Assembly (NCBI RefSeq): GCF_001984055.1
Contig: NZ_LYVO01000024.1
Span: forward strand, 1 to 64,000
DNA from: Variovorax sp. KK3
GTDB taxonomy: Bacteria; Pseudomonadota; Gammaproteobacteria; Burkholderiales; Burkholderiaceae_C
Length of the DNA stretch: 64,000 bases
Direction of reading: 5' to 3'
Positions 37,350 to 46,853 of this stretch are shown here, in pieces (positions within the stretch are counted from its first letter, which is position 1; each line of letters starts with the position of its first letter). The translations under genes were made by a program, and so were the position numbers. The notes under the pieces are model-generated. The model was not told the DNA's origin, did not search any database, and saw only the letters and a list, made by a program, of their open reading frames with translations.

Positions 37350-38363
37350 ATGAGCTTGCCCCGGCGTTTCAAACACTCGTGCGCGGTCTTCGCCGCCACC
37401 CTGGCCTTCGGCACCGGCATGTCGGTGCAGGCCCAGACCAAGGAGCTGACCTTCGCCCACCAGGACATGCTGGTGCCGCTGCGCCTCGTGATGGAGTCGG
37501 GCGAGGTCGAGAAGGCCACCGGCTACAAGATCAACTGGCGCATGTTCTCGGGCGGCGGCGACGTCATCCGCGCGATGGCCTCGGGCGACGTGCAGATGGG
37601 CGAGACGGGTTCGAGCCCGCTCACTGCGGCTGCCAGCCAGGGTCAGGACATCAAGCTGTTCTGGATCTCGGCCGACATCGCCGACGCTGAGGCGCTGATC
37701 GCGCGCAACGCCTCCGGCATCGGCAGCATCAAGGACCTGGCGGGCAAGAAGGTTGCGACGCCTTTCGTGTCAACCGCGCACTACCAACTCATGGCCGGCC
37801 TGAAGATGGACGGCGTCGACGCCAAGTCGGTCAACGTGATGAACATGCGTCCGCCCGAGATCGCGGCGGCGTGGGAGCGCGGTGACATCGACGCCACCTT
37901 CATCTGGGACCCGGTGCTGTCGAAGATCAGGTCGAGCGGCAAGACCATCGCCACGTCGGGCAGCATCGGCAAGCGCGGCGCGCCCACCTTCGAAGGCATC
38001 GTGGTGAACGCCAAGTGGGCTGCCGCGAACGAGCCTTTCATGGTCGCCTTCGTGAAGGCGCTCAATCGCGCCAACGACGAGTACAAGGCCAGCGGCAAGA
38101 GCTGGACACCCGACTCGCCGCAGACCAAGGCCATGGCGAAGTGGACCAAGGCCGACCCGAAGGACGTGGGCCCCGCGATGTCGCTCTACACCTTCCCGAC
38201 GATGGCCGAGCAGCTGTCGCCCACCTGGCTGGGCGGCGGTGCGGCCAAGGCGATGGCCAACACGGCCGTGTTCCTCAAGGAGCAGGGCCGCGTGCAGGAG
38301 GTCAAGCCCGACTACAGCGCCTTCGTCACCACCACCTACGTCGAGAAGGCGATGGCGAAGTAA
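37350..38363 (+). CDS. tauA: Taurine ABC transporter substrate-binding protein
   Basis: A 337-residue periplasmic binding protein with a signal peptide (residues 1 to about 29, ending VQA-Q). Many stretches parallel E. coli Tau[64 protein letters not shown], and the C-terminal [20 protein letters not shown]. It captures taurine or a similar sulfonate. It heads a three-gene transporter; no tauD dioxygenase follows, so the sulfonate must be handled by enzymes encoded elsewhere. Confidence 0.85.
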   Translation: MSLPRRFKHSCAVFAATLAFGTGMSVQAQTKELTFAHQDMLVPLRLVMESGEVEKATGYKINWRMFSGGGDVIRAMASGDVQMGETGSSPLTAAASQGQDIKLFWISADIADAEALIARNASGIGSIKDLAGKKVATPFVSTAHYQLMAGLKMDGVDAKSVNVMNMRPPEIAAAWERGDIDATFIWDPVLSKIRSSGKTIATSGSIGKRGAPTFEGIVVNAKWAAANEPFMVAFVKALNRANDEYKASGKSWTPDSPQTKAMAKWTKADPKDVGPAMSLYTFPTMAEQLSPTWLGGGAAKAMANTAVFLKEQGRVQEVKPDYSAFVTTTYVEKAMAK

Positions 38364-38380
38364 GGCGCCGAGGACTGTTC

Positions 38381-39169
38381 ATGCCCACGCTCGACATCCG
38401 CGACCTCACGGTCAACTACGCCGTCAAGGGCGGCACCCTGCAGGCGCTGGCGCCGGTCAACCTGCAAATGCGCGACGGCGACTTCGTGGTCGCGCTCGGT
38501 GCCTCCGGCTGCGGCAAGACCACGCTGCTCAACTGCATCGCCGGCTTCCTGCCGCCGTCCACCGGCGAGATCCTGCTCGACGGCCAGCCGGTGGCAGGCC
38601 CCGGCGCCGACCGCGGCGTGGTGTTCCAGAAGCATGCGCTGATGCCCTGGCTCAACGTGCGCGACAACGTCTCGCTGGGCCTGCGCCTGGCGGGCGCGGG
38701 CAAGGCCGAGCGCGACCGCATCGCCGTCGAGAAGCTCGGCCTGGTCGGCCTGGAGAAATACGCCGACCGCGCCGTCTACGAACTCTCGGGCGGCATGCAG
38801 CAGCGGGTGGGCATCGCCCGCGCACTGGCCAGCGACCCGGCCGTGCTGCTGATGGACGAGCCCATGGGCGCGCTGGACGCATTCACACGCGAGCAGGTGC
38901 AGGAAATCCTGCTGAAGGCCTGGTCGAAGTCGAACAAGATGGTGTTCTTCATTACGCACTCGGTGGAAGAGGCGCTGTTCCTGGCGACCCGGCTGATCGT
39001 GATGAGCCCGAGCCCCGGGCGCATCTCGCACGTGTACGACGAGGTGCCGTTCTCGCGGCAATTCCTGTCGCACGGCGACTCGCGCAAGGTGAAGTCGGAG
39101 CCCGAGTTCATCCGCATGCGTGAAGAAGTGCTGTCGATCATTCATCATCGGGAGGCTGCTCATGCCTGA
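38381..39169 (+). CDS. tauB: Taurine ABC transporter ATP-binding protein
   Basis: A 262-residue ATPase of the nitrate/taurine family: Walker [10 protein letters not shown] (residues about 38-46), the signature LSGGMQQR, Walker [19 protein letters not shown], and H-loop [30 protein letters not shown] is typical of TauB/SsuB. It lies 17 bp after tauA and overlaps tauC by 8 bp. Confidence 0.92.
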   Translation: MPTLDIRDLTVNYAVKGGTLQALAPVNLQMRDGDFVVALGASGCGKTTLLNCIAGFLPPSTGEILLDGQPVAGPGADRGVVFQKHALMPWLNVRDNVSLGLRLAGAGKAERDRIAVEKLGLVGLEKYADRAVYELSGGMQQRVGIARALASDPAVLLMDEPMGALDAFTREQVQEILLKAWSKSNKMVFFITHSVEEALFLATRLIVMSPSPGRISHVYDEVPFSRQFLSHGDSRKVKSEPEFIRMREEVLSIIHHREAAHA

Positions 39170-40052
39170 CGCCACCATTGCCGCCCCAGTCGCCATGACA
39201 AAGGTCTCGCCACCGAACACCACCGCTGCCGGCGCCCACGCGGCCTCGGGTGCCAAGCTCAAGACGAGTGCCTTCAAGGTGCCCGGCGCGGGCTCGAGCG
39301 TGGGCATCAGCGTGGTCACCGTGATCGTGCTGGTGGCGCTGTGGTTCATCGTCACCAACATGGGCTGGGTCAAGCCGCTCTTCCTGCCGTCGCCACAGGC
39401 TGTGGCGCAGCAGTTCTACGAGTACGTCACCGGGCAGGCCAACGACAAGCCGTTGTGGCAGCACTTCCTGGCCAGCATGTTTCGCGTGTTCTCGGCCTTC
39501 GCGCTCGCCTGCGTGACGGCCATCCCGATCGGCATCGCCATGGGCATGAGCCGTGTGGCACGCGGCATCTTCGACCCGCCGCTGGAGTTCTACCGGCCGC
39601 TGCCGCCGCTGGCCTACCTGCCGCTGATCATCATCTGGTTCGGCATCGACGAACTGCCCAAGGTACTGCTGATCTTCCTGTCGTGCTTCGCGCCGCTGGC
39701 CCTGGCCGCACGCTCGGGCATGCGCAGCGCTTCGCAGGAGCAGATCAACGCGGCCTACTCGATGGGCGCAAGCTACATGCAGGTCATCCGCCACGTCATC
39801 CTGCCCTCGGCCATGCCCGACATCCTGGTCGGCATGCGCATCGCGATCGGCTTCGGCTGGACCACGCTGGTGGCGGCCGAGATGGTGGCGGCCAACATGG
39901 GGCTGGGCCAGATGGTGCTCAACGCGTCGAACTTCCTGCGCACCGACATCGTGATCATGGGGATCATCGTGATCGGCGTGGTGGCCTATCTGTTCGACCT
40001 GCTGATGCGCTGGCTCGAACGCCGCCTGGTGCCGTGGAAGGGCCGCATGTAG
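39162..40052 (+). CDS. tauC: Taurine ABC transporter permease
   Basis: A 296-residue permease of the NitT/TauT type with about six membrane segments and the EAA loop [29 protein letters not shown]. The first 45 residues are an Ala/Thr-rich cytoplasmic extension. The C-terminus [13 protein letters not shown] resembles TauC. Its ATG overlaps the end of tauB, and a strong terminator follows the gene. Confidence 0.9.
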   Translation: MPDATIAAPVAMTKVSPPNTTAAGAHAASGAKLKTSAFKVPGAGSSVGISVVTVIVLVALWFIVTNMGWVKPLFLPSPQAVAQQFYEYVTGQANDKPLWQHFLASMFRVFSAFALACVTAIPIGIAMGMSRVARGIFDPPLEFYRPLPPLAYLPLIIIWFGIDELPKVLLIFLSCFAPLALAARSGMRSASQEQINAAYSMGASYMQVIRHVILPSAMPDILVGMRIAIGFGWTTLVAAEMVAANMGLGQMVLNASNFLRTDIVIMGIIVIGVVAYLFDLLMRWLERRLVPWKGRM

Positions 40053-40074
40053 CGGGTGCGCATCGACGAAGAAG

Positions 40075-40099
40075 AAAGGGGCCGGATGGCCCCTTTTTT
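40075..40099 (+). terminator. Intrinsic terminator after tauC, possibly bidirectional
   Basis: The stem AAAGGGGCC/GGCCCCTTT with loop GGAT is followed by a run of T residues on the plus strand. The A-rich left side could also serve the convergent glutathione transferase gene that ends at 40105. Confidence 0.88.
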
Positions 40100-40104
40100 C
40101 TTTG

Positions 40105-40821
40105 TCAGGTCGACGCCGGTGTGCGGCTTGGAATGCTCAGCCCGCGTGCGACCGCGGGGCGCGCGACGAAGGCGTCGAGCGCGCGCCGCACGTGCGGAAA
40201 GCCGTCCCATTCCACCAGCTCGGCGGCTTCGTAGAAGCCCACCAGGTTGCGCACCCAGGGAAAGGTGGCGATGTCCGCGATGGTGTATTCGTCGCCCATG
40301 ATCCAGTCGCGGCCCGCGAGCCGCGTTTCCAGCACGTGGAGCAGGCGCCTCGACTCCGCCACGTAGCGGTCGCGCGGCCGCTTGTCGTCGTAGTGCTTGC
40401 CGGCGAATTTGTGGAAGAAGCCGACCTGGCCGAACATCGGGCCGATGCCGCCCATCTGGAACATCAGCCACTGCAGCGTCTCGTAGCGCGCAGCGGGGTC
40501 GGCCGGCATCAGCTTGCCGGTCTTGTCGGCCAGGTAGACCAGGATCGCGCCCGATTCGAACAGCGCCAGCGGCTTGCCGCCGGGGCCGTCGGGGTCGAGC
40601 ATGGCCGGGATCTTGTTGTTGGGGTTGAGCGAAAGGAATTCCGGCGACATCTGGTCATGCGTCTCGAAGTTGACCAGGTGGGGCTCGTAGGGGAGCCCGG
40701 TCTCTTCGAGCATGATCGACACCTTCACGCCGTTGGGCGTGGGCAGCGAATAGAGCTGCAGTCGCTCAGGATGGGCGGCGGGCCACTTCCTGGTGATGGG
40801 GTAGGCGGAGAGGTCGGTCAT
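40105..40821 (-). CDS. Glutathione S-transferase (YfcG/nu-class-like)
   Basis: A 238-residue glutathione transferase. The N-terminal thioredoxin-like domain has LYSLPTPNGVKVSIMLEE with the glutathione-activating TPNG region, LNPNNKIPAML with the cis-proline, and LFESGAILVYLADKTG. The helical C-terminal domain has FGQVGFFHKFAGK and IADIATFPWVRN. These fit the YfcG/Ure2p-like nu class, often with disulphide reductase activity toward glutathione. It lies between tauABC and an MFS gene; the link to either is unclear. Confidence 0.9.
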   Translation of the reverse strand: MTDLSAYPITRKWPAAHPERLQLYSLPTPNGVKVSIMLEETGLPYEPHLVNFETHDQMSPEFLSLNPNNKIPAMLDPDGPGGKPLALFESGAILVYLADKTGKLMPADPAARYETLQWLMFQMGGIGPMFGQVGFFHKFAGKHYDDKRPRDRYVAESRRLLHVLETRLAGRDWIMGDEYTIADIATFPWVRNLVGFYEAAELVEWDGFPHVRRALDAFVARPAVARGLSIPSRTPAST

Positions 40822-40897
40822 CGGAATCCTTCTTGTCGTGAATGACGCAAGGCCGGATTCTGCTACCGACGCGGCCCCTCCGCCGCTAAAAAATGGC

Positions 40898-42238
40898 CTA
40901 GCGCCCGGCGCCGCTCGCGCGGTAGCTCCGGCCGTCGGCATGTGGCTCGACCACCGGCGCCGAGCGCCCGATGAGCCAGGCGCAGATGGCCGACACCACG
41001 CCCGCGAACAGCACGTACATGCAGATCTGCCAAGGCTGCCCGCCGCCGGACTTGAGCAGGGCGGTCGCGATGATCGGCGTGATGCCCGAGGCGAAGATGC
41101 CCGAGAACTGGTAGACGAAGGAAATGCCCGTGTAGCGCACCTTCGCATCGAAGAGGTCGCAGAAGAGCGCCGCCTCCGGCCCGTACACCGAGGCGTAGAA
41201 GATGCCGAAGGGCACGATGATCGCGAGCCAGATCAGGAACACGTTGCCGCCGCTGTTCGTCATCAGCCAGAAGCCCGGGAAGGCGGCGACCGCGGTGATC
41301 AGCGAGCCCCACATGTAGACCTTCGGCCGGCCCAGCCGGTCGGACAGGCGTCCGAAGAAGGGAATGGTGAAGATCATCACCACCGCCGCCGCCATCACGC
41401 CGAGCAGCGCTTCGGTGCGGCTGATCTTGAGCGTGCTCGTCAGGTAGTTGATCGAGAACACGCCGAAGATGTTGAAGAACACGCCGTCGATGTAGCGCGC
41501 GCCCATGCCCTTGAGCACGTTGCCGGGGTAGCGCTTGAGCATGTCGAAGAAGGGAATGCGCAGCTCGGCGTTGCGCGCCTTCACCGCGGCGAACTCCGGC
41601 GTCTCCTGCACGTGCAGGCGGATGTACATGCCCACCACGACCATCACGCCCGACAAGAGGAAGGCGATGCGCCAGCCCCAGGCGAGGAACTGCTCGTCGG
41701 TCAGCAGGAACGACAGCAACGCGACGACGCCCGAGGCCATGCACAGGCCGATGGCCAGGCCGATCTGCGGCAGCGAGGCGTAGAAGCCGCGCTTCTCCTT
41801 CGGCGCGTATTCGTAGGCCATCAGCACCGCGCCGCCCCATTCGCCGCCCAGGCCGATGCCCTGGGCCACGCGCAACAGCAGCAGCAGGATCGGCGCCGCG
41901 ATGCCGATCTGCGCGTAGGTCGGCACCAGCCCGATCAGGAAGGTGGCCACGCCCATGATCATCAGCGTGAGGATCAGCATGCTCTTGCGGCCGATCTTGT
42001 CGCCGAAGTGGCCGAAGATCACGCCGCCCAGCGGCCGCGTGACGAAGCCCACCGCGAAGGTGGTGTAGGCCAGCAGCGTCGACACCACCGGGTCGCTGCC
42101 CGGAAAGTAGAGCTTGTTGAACACGATGCCGGCCACCACGCCGTAGAGGAAGAAGTCGTACCACTCGATGCTGGCGCCTACCAATGCCGACGTCACCACC
42201 CTCCGGATCGCCTTCTCGTCGCCTGTTGCTGCACTCAT
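40898..42238 (-). CDS. MFS transporter, metabolite:H+ symporter (MHS) family
   Basis: A 446-residue twelve-helix transporter. The MHS pattern includes SIEWYDFFLYG in the first helix, FGHFGDKIGRK after helix 2, GIGLGGEWGGAVLMAYEYAPKEKRGFYASLPQ and GRLSDRLGRPKVYM. Relatives include ShiA, ProP and KgtP, importing organic acids or betaines with protons. It lies 66 bp after the GMC oxidoreductase gene on the same strand, so it may import that enzyme's substrate. Confidence 0.9.
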   Translation of the reverse strand: MSAATGDEKAIRRVVTSALVGASIEWYDFFLYGVVAGIVFNKLYFPGSDPVVSTLLAYTTFAVGFVTRPLGGVIFGHFGDKIGRKSMLILTLMIMGVATFLIGLVPTYAQIGIAAPILLLLLRVAQGIGLGGEWGGAVLMAYEYAPKEKRGFYASLPQIGLAIGLCMASGVVALLSFLLTDEQFLAWGWRIAFLLSGVMVVVGMYIRLHVQETPEFAAVKARNAELRIPFFDMLKRYPGNVLKGMGARYIDGVFFNIFGVFSINYLTSTLKISRTEALLGVMAAAVVMIFTIPFFGRLSDRLGRPKVYMWGSLITAVAAFPGFWLMTNSGGNVFLIWLAIIVPFGIFYASVYGPEAALFCDLFDAKVRYTGISFVYQFSGIFASGITPIIATALLKSGGGQPWQICMYVLFAGVVSAICAWLIGRSAPVVEPHADGRSYRASGAGR

Positions 42239-42304
42239 TGCTGTCTCCGATGAAGTTGTTGTTGAAACACCCCTGCGCGAGGGGCTGCGGACTGCGAAAG
42301 AAAC

Positions 42305-43951
42305 TCAGGCGGCGAGCGCGGCGACGGGTGCCGTGGCGTCCTCGCGGATCATGTCGACGGCCTTCTCGGCCATCATCACGGCCGGTGCATTGGTGTTGCC
42401 CGACACCAGCGTAGGCATGGCCGAGCAGTCGATGACGCGCAGCCCGCCGATGCCGTGCACGCGCAGGCGCGCGTCGACCACGGCCAGCGGGTCGCTGCCC
42501 ATGCGGCAGGTGCCGGTGGGGTGGAAGATGGTCGCACCGTTGTTGCGGCAGAACTCCAGGAGCGCCTCGTCGTCGGCGGCGTCGGGGCCGGGCTTGATCT
42601 CGCGCCTGACGTAGGGCCGCATCGCCGGCGCGGCGGCGATGGCGCGCGCCGCCTTCACACCGGCGACCGTGGTCGCGCGGTCCAGCTCGGTCGACAGGTA
42701 ATTGGGCTGCATCTCCGGCGGCTCGGCCGGGTCGCGCGAGCGGATGCGCACGTGGCCGCGCGATTCGGGCCGCAACTGGCACACCGAGAAGGTGAAGCCC
42801 GACCAAGGATGCACCTTGCCACCCGCCATGTCGGCCGACAACGTGGCGACGTGGAACTGGATGTCGGGCGTGGGGGCCACCGGCCTGCCGTGCGCATCCT
42901 TCAGCGCGCGCATGAAGCAGCCGCCCTGGTTGATGCCCACCGCCAGCGGGCCGGTGCGGTGCATCAGCCATTCGAGCCCCAGCTTCGCTTGGCCGACCCA
43001 GGAGTTGAGCTGGTCGTTGGTGGTGATCGGCTGCGTGCACTCGTAGCTCAGGCGGATCTGCAGGTGGTCCTGCAGGTTCTCGCCCACGCCCGGCAGGTCG
43101 TGCACCACGGGCACGCCGTGCCGTTCGAGCAGCGCACGCGGGCCGATGCCCGAGAGCTGCAGCAATTGCGGCGACTGCAGTGAGCCGGCAGCCAGCAGCA
43201 CCTCGGCGCGGCAGCGTGCGGTCTTCTCGACGCCGCCTTGCCGGTAGCGCACGCCGACGGCACGGCGGCCTTCGAGCACCAGTGCGCTGGCCAACGCTTC
43301 GGTCTCGATGCGCAGGTTGTCGCGGTGCCGCGCTGGCGTCAGGTAGGCCTTGGCCGTGCTGCAGCGCCAGCCGCGATGCGTGGTGAGCTGGTAGTAGCCG
43401 GCCCCTTCCTGCGCGGCGCCGTTGAAGTCTTCCGTGCGTGGCACGCCGATCTGCTGGGCGCCGGCGATGAAGGCCTCGATCAGCTCGTTCTTCGCGCCGA
43501 TGTCCGAGACCTTGAGCGGCCCTTCGCCACCGTGAAACGCGTTCGTGCCGCGCTGATTGCCTTCGGACTGGATGAAGTAGGGCAGCACCTCGTCGTAGCC
43601 CCAGCCCTCGTTGCCTAGCGCGGCCCAGTGGTCGTAGTCCTCGCGCTGGCCGCGGATGTAGATCAGGCCGTTGATCGAGCTCGATCCACCCAGCGTCTTG
43701 CCGCGCGGCCAGTAGATTCGGCGGCCGTTCATGCCCGGGTCGGGATCGGTTTCGAAGCGCCAGTTGTAGGTGGGGCTCCACATCGTCTTGCCGTAGCCGA
43801 TGGGCAGGTGGATCCACAGCGACTTGTCCTCGGGGCCGGCTTCGAGCAGCAGCACGCGCGTGGCCGGGTCTTCGCTCAGCCGGCCGGCCAGCACGCAGCC
43901 GGCCGAACCGGCGCCGACGACGATGTAATCGAACTCTTCTTCAACTGGCAT
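42305..43951 (-). CDS. GMC-family FAD oxidoreductase (choline dehydrogenase-like)
   Basis: A 548-residue flavoprotein. The FAD-binding IVVGAGSAGCVLAGRLSE lies at residues 10-27, followed by YWPRGKTLGGSSSINGLIYIRG, LAAGSLQSPQLLQLSGIGP, and the C-terminal active-site histidine in IFHPTGTCRMG and the asparagine in SGNTNAPAVMM. It oxidises an alcohol; choline, polyethylene glycol or alkanol dehydrogenases share these features. No betaine aldehyde dehydrogenase lies nearby, so choline is not favoured. It is divergent from an IclR regulator. Confidence 0.9.
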   Translation of the reverse strand: MPVEEEFDYIVVGAGSAGCVLAGRLSEDPATRVLLLEAGPEDKSLWIHLPIGYGKTMWSPTYNWRFETDPDPGMNGRRIYWPRGKTLGGSSSINGLIYIRGQREDYDHWAALGNEGWGYDEVLPYFIQSEGNQRGTNAFHGGEGPLKVSDIGAKNELIEAFIAGAQQIGVPRTEDFNGAAQEGAGYYQLTTHRGWRCSTAKAYLTPARHRDNLRIETEALASALVLEGRRAVGVRYRQGGVEKTARCRAEVLLAAGSLQSPQLLQLSGIGPRALLERHGVPVVHDLPGVGENLQDHLQIRLSYECTQPITTNDQLNSWVGQAKLGLEWLMHRTGPLAVGINQGGCFMRALKDAHGRPVAPTPDIQFHVATLSADMAGGKVHPWSGFTFSVCQLRPESRGHVRIRSRDPAEPPEMQPNYLSTELDRATTVAGVKAARAIAAAPAMRPYVRREIKPGPDAADDEALLEFCRNNGATIFHPTGTCRMGSDPLAVVDARLRVHGIGGLRVIDCSAMPTLVSGNTNAPAVMMAEKAVDMIREDATAPVAALAA

Positions 43952-44009
43952 TCAGGGCTTCCGGCAGTGAAACAATCGCTACGGTCACCGATGCTAGGTG
44001 ATGGATTTT

Positions 44010-44026
44010 CGGAACACAACGTTCCG
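44010..44026. promoter_or_regulatory. Palindromic operator upstream of the IclR-type gene
   Basis: The inverted repeat CGGAAC-N5-GTTCCG lies between the divergent GMC oxidoreductase and IclR-type genes, 30 bp before the latter. IclR proteins often bind such sites; a GGAAC half is also seen before the second IclR gene at 62374. Confidence 0.6.
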
Positions 44027-44055
44027 TTTTAACTCTTTGCTAGAGGTTTTCCCGT

Positions 44056-44904
44056 ATGACGCAACCTGCGCGCGAAGCTGCCGCCGCCCCCGCCACCACT
44101 GCCGCCGCCCAGGTGAAGAAGCGCGCCGCGGCTGCTTCCGACGCGCAGGCGGAAGAGCCCAGCACCGGTTCGTCGGCCGAGCGCAGCCTGCGCCTTCTGA
44201 CGCTGTTGGCCAACGAGGGCCGCGCGCTGTCGCTCGCCGACCTGGCCGCGCAGCTTTCCTTGCCCAAGGGCACCGCGCACCGCATCTGCACTCAACTGCT
44301 GGCCACCGGTTTTCTCGCACGCGACGTGGACGAGCGCATGTTCAGCGTCGGGCCTGCCCTGCGGCGGCTGGCCTTCGACACGCTCAACCACGGCGTGGTG
44401 CGCGGCCTGCGGCACGACGTGCTGTCGGAGTTGGTCAAGCAGGTGGGCGAGACCTGCAACTTCACCACGCTGGACGGCACGCAGGTGCTCTACCTCGACC
44501 GGGTCGAGGCGCAATGGCCGCTGCGGCTGACGCTCGACGTGGGCTCGCACGTGCCGCTGCATTGCACCGCCAGCGGCAAGCTGTTCCTGGCGCAGATGGC
44601 GAAGAAGGAGCGTGAAGCCGTGATCGGACAGATCACGCTCGAGCGCATGACCGCCAACACCATCACGGACACCGACGCACTGCGCGCCGAGTGCGACGCG
44701 ATCGCCGCACAGGGCTACTCCTGCGACCGCGAGGAATTCATCGCGGGCCTGGTCGCGGTGGCGGTGCCGGTGCTGGACGAATCCGGCAGGCAGCGCGCCG
44801 CCATCGCCGTCCACGCCCCGACCGCACGGATGACGATGGACGATGCGATGCAGCGCATCGATGCATTGAAGGCTGCGGCGAAGCGGATGCGCACGCTGCT
44901 CTAG
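44056..44904 (+). CDS. IclR-family transcriptional regulator
   Basis: A 282-residue IclR protein. An Ala-rich disordered N-terminal 45 residues precede the winged helix (SLADLAAQLSLPKGTAHRICTQLLATGFLARD) and the effector-binding domain (PLHCTASGKLFLAQM, GYSCDREEFIAGLVAVAVPVLDESG). It is divergent from the GMC oxidoreductase/MHS transporter pair and probably controls it in response to the substrate. Confidence 0.9.
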   Translation: MTQPAREAAAAPATTAAAQVKKRAAAASDAQAEEPSTGSSAERSLRLLTLLANEGRALSLADLAAQLSLPKGTAHRICTQLLATGFLARDVDERMFSVGPALRRLAFDTLNHGVVRGLRHDVLSELVKQVGETCNFTTLDGTQVLYLDRVEAQWPLRLTLDVGSHVPLHCTASGKLFLAQMAKKEREAVIGQITLERMTANTITDTDALRAECDAIAAQGYSCDREEFIAGLVAVAVPVLDESGRQRAAIAVHAPTARMTMDDAMQRIDALKAAAKRMRTLL

Positions 44905-45042
44905 CCCGCGGCACGGGGCGATGGTTGCGCCCGACGCCACCCGTGATGGATGTCACACCCGCCGGAGGCCGCGGAACGAGTTTCTCGCTTTTTGTGGATG
45001 CCATCGGCGTGAGCAGAGGCCGGTTCGAACAATGGCGGCCTC

Positions 45043-45759
45043 ATGCTCGAACCCGCTGCAACTGCCCGGATGCCTGCTCCTTCCCGCTGGCGCACTCCAC
45101 GAAAGTCCATCTCCATCAGCCCGGCGCTGTTGCCCGATCCGCTTCGCGAGCGATTCGAATCCATGCTGCCCGTGGCAGCCAAGCGCAGCGTCGTGCAGTG
45201 GGAGCTGTGCAGCGAATCCGATGCCGACGTCGTGCTCCGCGAGCACGGCGTCCGCGGCGATGACCGGGTCAGCGTGTACGTCTCGGACACCGCGGTAGTC
45301 GACGGCGCGAACGGACACCTGCGCATCCAGCGCGAGTTCCGCGTCAATGCGCTGATGGAGGTGCTGGAGCTGGCAGCCGCCCGCGTGCTCGACCGCCGTG
45401 ACAGGGCCGTGCGGCACGTGCAGAGCGTGCTGGGCATGCAGCCCGAGCCTGCCGAGCCGGCAGCCAGCCTCTATCAGCTCAAGTACTGGATCGTCCCCGG
45501 CGATCGGCCTCCGTTGGCCGTGCTTTGCGCGCTCGCCGGCATGACGCGCAGGCCGGTCTCTCGCGAATGGCTGATGGCCGAGGCCGGTCTCGGTGTCGCC
45601 GCGGTCGATGTCCTGCTGGCAAAGCTCGACCGGCTGGGAGCGCTTCGCACGAATCCGCTGCCCCCCGCCGTTCCCCCGCAGCCTTCGGGCCTGGCCGCGC
45701 GACTGCGCCGATGGCTGCGCGGCGGTCGCGCGGCGTCTCTGTCACCGGCATCGCCATGA
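45043..45759 (+). CDS. Unrecognised protein with winged-helix-like C-terminal part, GTPase/Roadblock module
   Basis: A 238-residue protein that I do not recognise. The N-terminal 20 residues are basic. The middle (about 25-125) alternates predicted strands and helices, for example VSVYVSDTAVVD, then an amphipathic helix FRVNALMEVLELAAARVL. The part from about 145 to 205 (LAVLCALAGMTRRPVSREWLMAEAGLG, then VDVLLAKLDRLGALRTN) has the spacing of a winged helix. Its stop codon overlaps the GTPase ATG (ATGA). By position it could be the partner or reader of the GTPase, as DUF742 is in actinobacterial conservons. ATG at 45070 is an alternative start. Confidence 0.65.
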   Translation: MLEPAATARMPAPSRWRTPRKSISISPALLPDPLRERFESMLPVAAKRSVVQWELCSESDADVVLREHGVRGDDRVSVYVSDTAVVDGANGHLRIQREFRVNALMEVLELAAARVLDRRDRAVRHVQSVLGMQPEPAEPAASLYQLKYWIVPGDRPPLAVLCALAGMTRRPVSREWLMAEAGLGVAAVDVLLAKLDRLGALRTNPLPPAVPPQPSGLAARLRRWLRGGRAASLSPASP

Positions 45760-46277
45760 CGCCTCGCATCGTTCTCTTCGGCCCCATGGGCATCGGCAAG
45801 ACAACGGCGATTCGCTCGCTTTGCGGTGACGCGCTGAGCAGCTGCGAAGTGCCGAATCTCGCGGCGACGATGGAGGCCAAGCCGACGACCACCGTCGGTG
45901 CCGAATTCGGCGTGGTGCGCTTGCCGTCGAGCGACGAGGAACTCCACGTCTATGGCAGTCCGGGTCAAGACCGCTTCGGATTCCTGCGCCGATGGTTGCT
46001 GGGCTTCGCGGCAGGCGTGCTGGTGCTGGTCGACGTTCGCGAGCCCGACGCGCTGGGCCATGCCATGAGCATCGTCACTCAAGCCGCAGCGCTCGATCCG
46101 AGCCCCGCCGTCGCCGTGCTGGCGGCGCGCGCTGTGGATCGGTCCCAGCTCGAACAGTTCTCCCGAACCCTGGCGGAGCAGGCCGGCATGGCGGTGCCGG
46201 TGCTCGAAATCGACGTCCGCGATCGCGCGCAGATGCTCGATGCGCTGGAGTTGCTGGTCGCGGTGCTTCCCGACTGA
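45756..46277 (+). CDS. Small Ras-like GTPase (CvnD/MglA-like)
   Basis: A 173-residue single-domain P-loop protein. The G1 motif GPMGIGKTT is at residues 9-17, a G2-like PTTTVGAEFG at 43-52, and a G3-like YGSPGQDRFGF at 66-76. The PTTTV..EFG and GSPGQDRF patterns closely resemble CvnD GTPases of actinobacterial conservons and, more distantly, MglA. The usual N/TKxD guanine-specificity motif is not clear (VLAARAVD at 121-128). It is translationally coupled to the upstream gene and followed by two Roadblock/LC7 genes, whose products typically bind such GTPases. Confidence 0.82.
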   Translation: MTPRIVLFGPMGIGKTTAIRSLCGDALSSCEVPNLAATMEAKPTTTVGAEFGVVRLPSSDEELHVYGSPGQDRFGFLRRWLLGFAAGVLVLVDVREPDALGHAMSIVTQAAALDPSPAVAVLAARAVDRSQLEQFSRTLAEQAGMAVPVLEIDVRDRAQMLDALELLVAVLPD

Positions 46278-46287
46278 CCGGCCCCGC

Positions 46288-46701
46288 ATGTCCACACCGA
46301 AAACCCGAGCGCAGGCGCTGGCCGCGCACCAAGCCCTGGCCGGCCGCTACACCGAGATCCTGCATCGTCACACCGAGCAAGCGCTGGACCTCACGGCTGC
46401 CGTCATCGCCACCGTCGATGGAATCGAGATCGCCTCGCTCGCCGGCAAGCCGGGGCTGAGGCCCGCGCAGCTGGCCGCCATGGCCAGTTCGCTGATGGCG
46501 GTGGCCGTCGCCGCAGGCCGCGAGGTCGGCCACGGGCCCTGCGAGCGCCTCTTCATCGAAACGAGGGCGGGCACGTTGCTGCTCAAGCCGATCGGGCGCG
46601 CCGGCGACCTGGTGCTGTGCATGGCGCTGACGCCCCGCACGGTGCTGGCCAAGGCCTTCTGGGCCGCGGACGAAATCGGAAGGGCCGTCGCGACGAGCTG
46701 A
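46288..46701 (+). CDS. Roadblock/LC7-domain protein (first)
   Basis: A 137-residue protein consisting mainly of one Roadblock/LC7 fold: helix, strands TAAVIATVDGIEIASLAG, helix RPAQLAAMASSLMAVAVAAGREV, strands CERLFIETRAGTLLLKPIGRAGDLVLCMAL, and a C-terminal helix. Proteins of this family dimerise and bind small Ras-like GTPases as regulators. It starts 10 bp after the GTPase gene. Confidence 0.8.
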   Translation: MSTPKTRAQALAAHQALAGRYTEILHRHTEQALDLTAAVIATVDGIEIASLAGKPGLRPAQLAAMASSLMAVAVAAGREVGHGPCERLFIETRAGTLLLKPIGRAGDLVLCMALTPRTVLAKAFWAADEIGRAVATS

Positions 46702-46737
46702 TCGTGCCGCGTTCGCGCGCTGCACCCATCGCGTGTT

Positions 46738-46839
46738 CACCCACCTCCCTTCGCATCTCGCCGCATCTCGCCACATCTCCCCGCGCCCTCCGCTGCTCCC
46801 GCTCCTTCTCGCATCTCTTCCACCCATTTTTTCCACTCT
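46738..46839 (+). other. Pyrimidine-rich leader before the second Roadblock gene
   Basis: A tract of about 100 bp that is roughly 80 percent pyrimidine on the plus strand, with the 10-mer GCATCTCGCC twice in tandem (46753-46772) and a third degenerate copy. It ends 14 bp before the start codon of the second Roadblock gene. It is not coding and shows no stable hairpin. It may mark a promoter or leader, or a Rho-loading stretch. Confidence 0.6.
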
Positions 46840-46853
46840 AGAAAGCGACTGCT

